Below, piece after piece: positions 59,369 through 64,000 of a stretch of 64,000 nucleotides of DNA. This stretch comes from Lingula anatina. Taxonomy: Eukaryota > Brachiopoda > Lingulata > Lingulida > Lingulidae. The stretch's first letter is position 1. Each line of letters begins with the position of its first letter. Position numbers and translations under genes: made by a program. Location: the NCBI RefSeq assembly GCF_001039355.2, contig NW_019775406.1, positions 48,490 through 112,489 of the forward strand, written 5' to 3'. The notes under the pieces were generated by a model, which did no database searches, was not told the origin of the DNA, and was given only the letters and a program-made list of their open reading frames with translations.

Positions 59369-62300
59369 TTAATCTGTGTTGTGGTTTGAGGACATGAAGA
59401 TGTTACACCCACACAACCAATACTGGCGAGTGCTGTGGTCCTCGTGGTTGTCGTGGCGTCTCAGCCTGTCTGATAACCTGGCAACTTTCTGCTTTAGGGT
59501 AAGATTCTCACGGCGGAGGACCTCGTTTTCCCTCATTACATCCCCTACGTAAAACAAAGAAATTCATTTTGATCTTTAAACTGATCTTAACAGCCGAATT
59601 TCTTCCCTAACTTACATAAATATTCGATAAAACACGTAAATATATTCAGTCTAAATGGGCTGACTCGAGGACTGCAGATACTCACATTTTCTATATTTGA
59701 AAAAGTTATAAAAATGTTGTTTAATGCGCTTACTGCAATGTTTGTCGTCACCCACCAGTCGCAACCAGATTGTTTATTTATTTATTTGTTAATTATCAAA
59801 TAAAGGAGGAAAAGGCAAAAAGTACATAGAACCGTAAACATAATATAATAGCCTCCGCGAGTCACGTCATTCTCTGAAACCTGAAAAGCTGAATCTCATG
59901 CGTATTTCGGGCTCTTGTTTAGACTTGAGAAATCGGGACTAACTAAAGTACTTTATCTCTTTAACTCCCTGTAATAACATCACTACTACAATTTATCTTC
60001 ATTTATATGGTTATCTTGCAATTACTAAAAAAATCCTCCACCCAATCAATATGCTCCTTTACCCAGTACCCCAACCCCGTCTTCTAACTCAAGCCCGATA
60101 TGCATACTGCTACTAGTACATTGTACATAGTTCATGTACGCTTCACGGTGTTAACTGTGTTTGAGGGGAATCCCCTCAATGCAAAGCGTAGGCCTACATG
60201 TATGATAAAAGAACAGCTTGGGCATTGTATATTTATAGTAACTCAACTTAAAACTACAAAGCAATTGGGTATTTAACTTACACCTTCACTCATAAAGTCA
60301 GTCTTGGAGTTAATGCTGATACGTGTAGCATAAGCGTTGCAAATGTCCTGATTTGAGTTTTATAAAGGATTAACACTAGCAAAGCAGATATTGTGTTTAC
60401 TTGTATATAACGTTACGTTGTATTTACTTCAGTTGTCCCTCGCTGTCAGTTTACACGTTCGTCTCACGCCCCTCCTTTCCGATCCCTTCCACTCCCGATA
60501 TAAGCACTTTAAGATGTTCCGATCTTTTAACGGTCACATCATTGGCACAAAATATAAATTGTAACTCACCGTCAGACTCGTCTGACACCTGCTGTGGAAT
60601 GGTGTAATATCCATAACGGGAACCTATAATAACACGAATACGAGGTAGACGACAATATCACTAGATTAACCAAACATTCATCAACTGATTAACATTTGGA
60701 ATATTTTGTTTTTTTTTTTTCTGTGGAGTCTCTTACTTAATCAATGACGTTGCGATCCTGCATCAACGATTGCTCACTTAGGCCGCATTCACATCGAGTT
60801 GGGCCATGGCTCTACAAAGCCTCGACCTAAATATGGCGGACGTACATGAAAGGAAAACCGCCTAATCTTTTAATAGTCTCCCCGCCTCTCACACACCTCC
60901 CCTCTCACACAACTCCCTGCGGGAGTACAGTCATTAAATCTCGGCTCCATTGGGACGACACATGTGGAGGCGTGTGAGAGGGGAATCCCCTCAATTCAAT
61001 GCGGACATGTACGATAAATGAATACTTGGCAAGCTATAGTTTACCGCGGTTGGCATAGTTTAATAGTAACTTAACTTTAAACTACAAGGCAGTGGAATAT
61101 TTTATCCCCCCCCCCCCCATAAAAACAGTCTTGGAGTTAATGCTGATACTTGTAACATAAGCTTTAAAAATAACCTGATTTGAGTTTTAAAAAGATCCAC
61201 ACAAGCAAAGCACAAATTGTTGTGTTTATTTATATATAACGTTACGTTGTATTACTTAAGTTGACCCTCGCTGTCAAAGTTTACACCTTCGCCTCACGCC
61301 CCTCCTTTCCGATCCCTTCCACTCCCGATATAAGCACTTAAAGATGTTCCGATCATGTAACGGTCACATCAATGCATAAAATATAAAATTTAACTCACCG
61401 TCACACTCCTCCGACACCTGCTGTGGCATTCCAATGGTATATCCATCATGGGAGCCTATAATATCACCAATACGAGGTAGACTATGTACAATATCACTAC
61501 ATTAATCAGGGGCGTAACCAGACCTTTTAAAATTGTACGCACAGATTTTGAAAATTCCCAGGTACGATTATATTCCGTGAAAAATACACTGAATTTATGG
61601 ATAATAATATCATGGTTGGCTCAAAAAATTGTACGCACAATGCATCCGTGCGTATGCCTGGTTACGCCCCTGTTAATCAAACATTCATCAACTGATTAAC
61701 ATTTATACCCAGAAATATACCCAAATATCCCGCACTAAAACCCAGTAGATACTTCTAGACTACTGCAATCACACAGAAAGCATGCCTTAAATCTGCTTCG
61801 ATTTGAGGTATGGATGAAGTATGGATGAAGTATATACTCCTGGTTTGATAACCAATGTTATATATAAATATACAGTAGTGCGTTGCTTGTAGCAGTCTAC
61901 TGCAACCATGCTTCACAAAATCACAGCAGAAATGAAGCTTAATACTTCACCGCAGTAGTACAATACTGCATTTCTATTCTGCGTGAAGCATTTTCGAAGT
62001 AGCATGCGTAAGCCTAGGTCCCAACTGCGTTTTGGTTTTGGACGCATTGTTTTTAGGTTCCTTGCGTCCGGCTAGGACGTAGCTAGATCACACGTAGCGG
62101 CTGTTGATCATGTCGAAAAGGTTTTTACGTGCTGTCTGCCTCCTTCCAAAAGTCGCACGACGGACGTGCTCCTCGCGCACGAACTCCCACGTTTTCACGT
62201 TTTTTTGGTCGTAGACCACACGTAGCAGCCCGAACGTTCGGTTGGACCTATAAGCTTTACGGTAGTAGTGTTCTACTTTAAAAATACTTATATCAAAGTA

Positions 62301-63377
62301 GAAATACAGCAGCCTGGTTTCATAACCATTGCTTTTGTTCTTTGCTACTGTTCTCACTTTGTCGATTTTAGGGCATCTAAATCATACTGCAAGTCTGCTG
62401 CAAAAAATATTTAAAATGATCAGCGCCTTTCCGTCTACTTTACTTTATCTACGTGAACTTAGTCATTTTGTGGGGAGTAAGTTACTACAGCAAATCTGCT
62501 TGTGAAAAAGACGACGAAAGATTCACGACGAAGAAAAAGACGACGGGAGATTTACGACGAAGAAGACGACAAAAGATTTTCCAACAGCAAGATTTTGGAA
62601 CAGCGCTATAAACAGCGAGGCCGCAAACGTAACTTAGTTCACTCGCAAGCAGTTTTACCTTCATGTTGCATGTTGAAAAGCTTTACGAGGAAACTATTTT
62701 GCGTACATGTATAATCTGCGAACAGCGAGGCCGCAAACACTATGCTTCTTTTCTACTGCTCTGACTTTGTTGATTTAAGGACATCTCACTACTACTGCAA
62801 ATCTGCTGCAAAAGCATTGCTGAAATGATCAGCGCCTTTCCGTCTACTTCACTTCAACTACGTGAACTTGGTCAAAGCTGAAAAAGACGACGAAAGATTT
62901 ACGGCGAAGAAGTACACGTCAAAAGATTTTCCCACAGCAAAATTTCCGAACAAGGTTTTGGAACAACGCTGCAAACAGCGAGGCCGCAAACATAAATTGC
63001 TTCACTCGCAAGCAGAGTTGCCTACATGTTGCATGTCGAAAATCTTTTCGACGAAAAGATTTTACGTGTAATCTGCGAACAATCATTTTGGTGGGGAATA
63101 GGTCACTACTACAAATCTGCTTCTGAAAAAGATGACGAAAGATTAACGACGAAGAAGAAGACGACAAAAGATTTTCCAACAAGACTTTCGAATAGCGCTG
63201 CCAACAGCGAGGCCGCAAACATAAATTGCTCCACTCGTAAGGAGTTTTGCCTACATTCGTGTCGCAAAGTTTTCGCGACGGAGGATGTTGGACATGTCAA
63301 AAAGATTCTACGAATTCGTATGGCCGGTTGTGTTCGAGGCTTGAGCACTTACCACGTGTAGGCCTATTCTGTGCCAT
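59369..63377 (-). CDS. Small leucine-zipper protein gene D2, rearranged paralogue of D1
   Basis: Exons on the minus strand are exon 1 63353-63377 (MAQNRPTR), exon 2b 61399-61455 (SHDGYTIGMPQQVSEECD), exon 2a 60570-60623 (SRYGYYTIPQQVSDESD) and exon 4 59369-59544 (DVMRENEVLRRENLTLKQKV, then ARLSDRLRRH, ending NHNTD). D1's exon 3 is missing because the region around 59780-59960 is replaced by unrelated sequence. Exon 2 is doubled by a local tandem duplication. All introns are phase 1, so the product remains in frame (103 residues). Donors are GTAAGT, GTGAGT and GTGAGT; acceptors are all AG. The zipper heptads are kept, with conservative changes. Transcription of this exact structure is inferred, and other splice combinations would also be in frame. 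Confidence 0.65.
60160..61500. repeat. Local tandem duplication carrying D2 exon 2
   Basis: 60160-60700 and 60975-61500 share long similar blocks (GAGGGGAATCCCCTCAAT; TCAGTCTTGGAGTTAATGCT-like; ATAACGTTACGTTG; CTTTCCGATCCCTTCCACTC), each ending with one copy of exon 2. Between them, 60780-60970 is a separate insert starting AGGCCGCATTCACATCGAG. Confidence 0.85.
61507..61672. mobile_element. hAT-like MITE with perfect 15-bp inverted ends
   Basis: 166 bp. It begins CAGGGGCGTAACCAG and ends with the exact complement CTGGTTACGCCCCTG. TTAAT (possibly TTAATCA) is duplicated on both sides. The same locus without insertion reads ATTAATCAAACATTCATCA at 52030 in D1's intron. It is non-coding and inserted in D2 intron 1. 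Confidence 0.9.
61680..63352. other. D2 intron 1, mostly repetitive
   Basis: 61680-62480 has no assignable feature; an 89-codon minus-strand ORF (62088-62357) is basic and unrecognised. 62490-63250 is a three-unit repeat listed separately. Confidence 0.4.
62490..63250. repeat. Three diverged tandem repeat units
   Basis: Units begin near 62500, 62877 and 63124. Each runs from GAAAAAGA(C/T)GACGAAAGAT through AAAAGATTTTCC and AACAGCGAGGCCGCAAAC to a Cys-rich-like ACTCGCAAGCAG stretch. Unit length is about 250-380 bp because of indels. One strand is GA-rich, and the apparent Lys/Arg-rich or Ser-rich peptides are a consequence of composition. Confidence 0.75.
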
Positions 63378-64000
63378 CTCCGGTGTTATTTCAACTAAAC
63401 AAGTGATACACACAAGTCGTTGTGATAACTTGATAACCCACCCCATCCCTTATATACACATACCCATCGGGGGCGGAGCCAGAGATATTTTTTGACAGTC
63501 CGGAAACGCAGTGCCTAATGTGACACCGCCAATGGCAAAAACATCGCTAAAATGATATCTACTCCGTGGACTTGGATGTCTTGTTGAAAAAAAAAACAAA
63601 TAAACAAACAAAAAACAAGAGCGCTGAAGTTAGTGTCTAGTTTCTAGTTTCCAGTGTCGTTTTTCAAAAACGAACCTGGCAACCAGAAACTAGTGTCGTT
63701 TTTCAAAAACGATTCTGGCAACCAGAAACTAGTGTCGTTTTTCAAAAACGATTCTGGCAACCAGAAACCAGTGTCGTTTTTCAAAAAACGATTCTGGCAT
63801 CCAGAAACTAGTGTCGTTTTTTCAAAAACGATTCTGGGAAGCCAGAATCGTTTTTGCGGAGAGAGACAGGGGTGGGCAGAAGGAGAGGCAACAAGCGGTG
63901 TGCGTGTACCGCGACTAGGTAACCCTCACCACGAAAGCCGGGCAGGGTTTTACGGTCTCTCGTCGACGTGCACTGAGACCGAGACGGTCGCCGATTATTG
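63378..64000. other. Upstream of D2: promoter region and repeats
   Basis: 63378-63460 matches the D1 upstream region (ATCCCTTATATA at both). A GGGGGCGGAGCCAGA string at 63469 looks like a hAT-type terminal sequence. From 63640 a tandem repeat with hairpins follows. The last 140 bp are GC-richer with no assignment. Confidence 0.45.
63652..63857. repeat. Five-copy 39-bp tandem repeat, each with a palindrome
   Basis: GTGTCG starts units at 63654, 63693, 63732, 63771 and 63811 (period 39-40). Each unit contains CGTTTTTCAAAAACG, a perfect palindrome around the central C, then TTCTGGCAACCAGAA, a second near-palindrome. The array ends with a perfect 15-bp hairpin: CAAAAACGATTCTGG (63823-63837), loop GAAG, then the complement to 63856. 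Confidence 0.9.

Noticed and set aside
63652-63857. CRISPR array
   Set aside because: The repeats are contiguous with no unique spacers, and this is a eukaryotic genome.
1-64000. tRNA and rRNA genes
   Set aside because: I looked for cloverleaf and conserved tRNA boxes or rRNA cores and saw none; a tRNAscan run would be decisive.

Overview
The window looks like nuclear DNA of a marine invertebrate, most likely a lophotrochozoan and probably a mollusc. It is AT-rich, has spliceosomal introns and many microsatellites, and carries a large load of decayed transposons. It also holds three innexins, the gap-junction family of invertebrates. The species cannot be fixed from sequence alone. All similarity statements here come from reading the sequence; no alignment or database search was run.

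Left part (1-19.4 kb): three tandem plus-strand innexin genes (3767-5032, 8999-10261, 15165-16406). Each coding region is one uninterrupted exon that starts a few bases after a 3' splice site, so each gene probably has an intron in its 5' UTR. Genes 2 and 3 are young paralogues and gene 1 is more divergent. A three-exon CHAC2-type gamma-glutamylcyclotransferase gene (17459-19376) follows. Its two short first exons are not obvious as ORFs and were rebuilt here from splice sites and motifs.

Middle part (20.5-36.3 kb): a transposon graveyard. It holds a piggyBac C-terminal remnant, a DIRS-like tyrosine-recombinase retroelement with damaged RT catalytic residues, and an EnSpm/CACTA-like transposase split by a solo-LTR-like insertion with a target-site duplication. 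It also holds a Myb/SANT-like gene remnant, a MADF pseudogene, a second DIRS-like gag and a LINE endonuclease fragment.

Right part (36.3-64 kb): a tandem array of an apparently uncharacterised gene pair. Three plus-strand four-exon genes (copies A, B, C) each encode about 826-850 residues: a Ser/Thr/Pro-rich N-terminus, five B-box-like Zn modules and a basic C-terminal domain that may be a helix-turn-helix. Downstream of B and C, in convergent orientation, lies a small minus-strand gene (D1, D2) of four tiny exons joined by phase-1 introns, encoding a leucine-zipper peptide of 103-108 residues. Copy A has no D partner in the window. Exon 1 of A and B differs mostly at amino-acid-changing sites although their non-coding 5' flanks are almost identical. 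B resembles A in its 5' part and C in its 3' part. Hence the array looks fast-evolving and shuffled by unequal exchange or gene conversion. Small hAT-like elements sit in B and D2, and the empty sites are preserved in sister copies.

Three single-N joins, each between direct repeats, and three N runs mark places where the assembly itself is doubtful.
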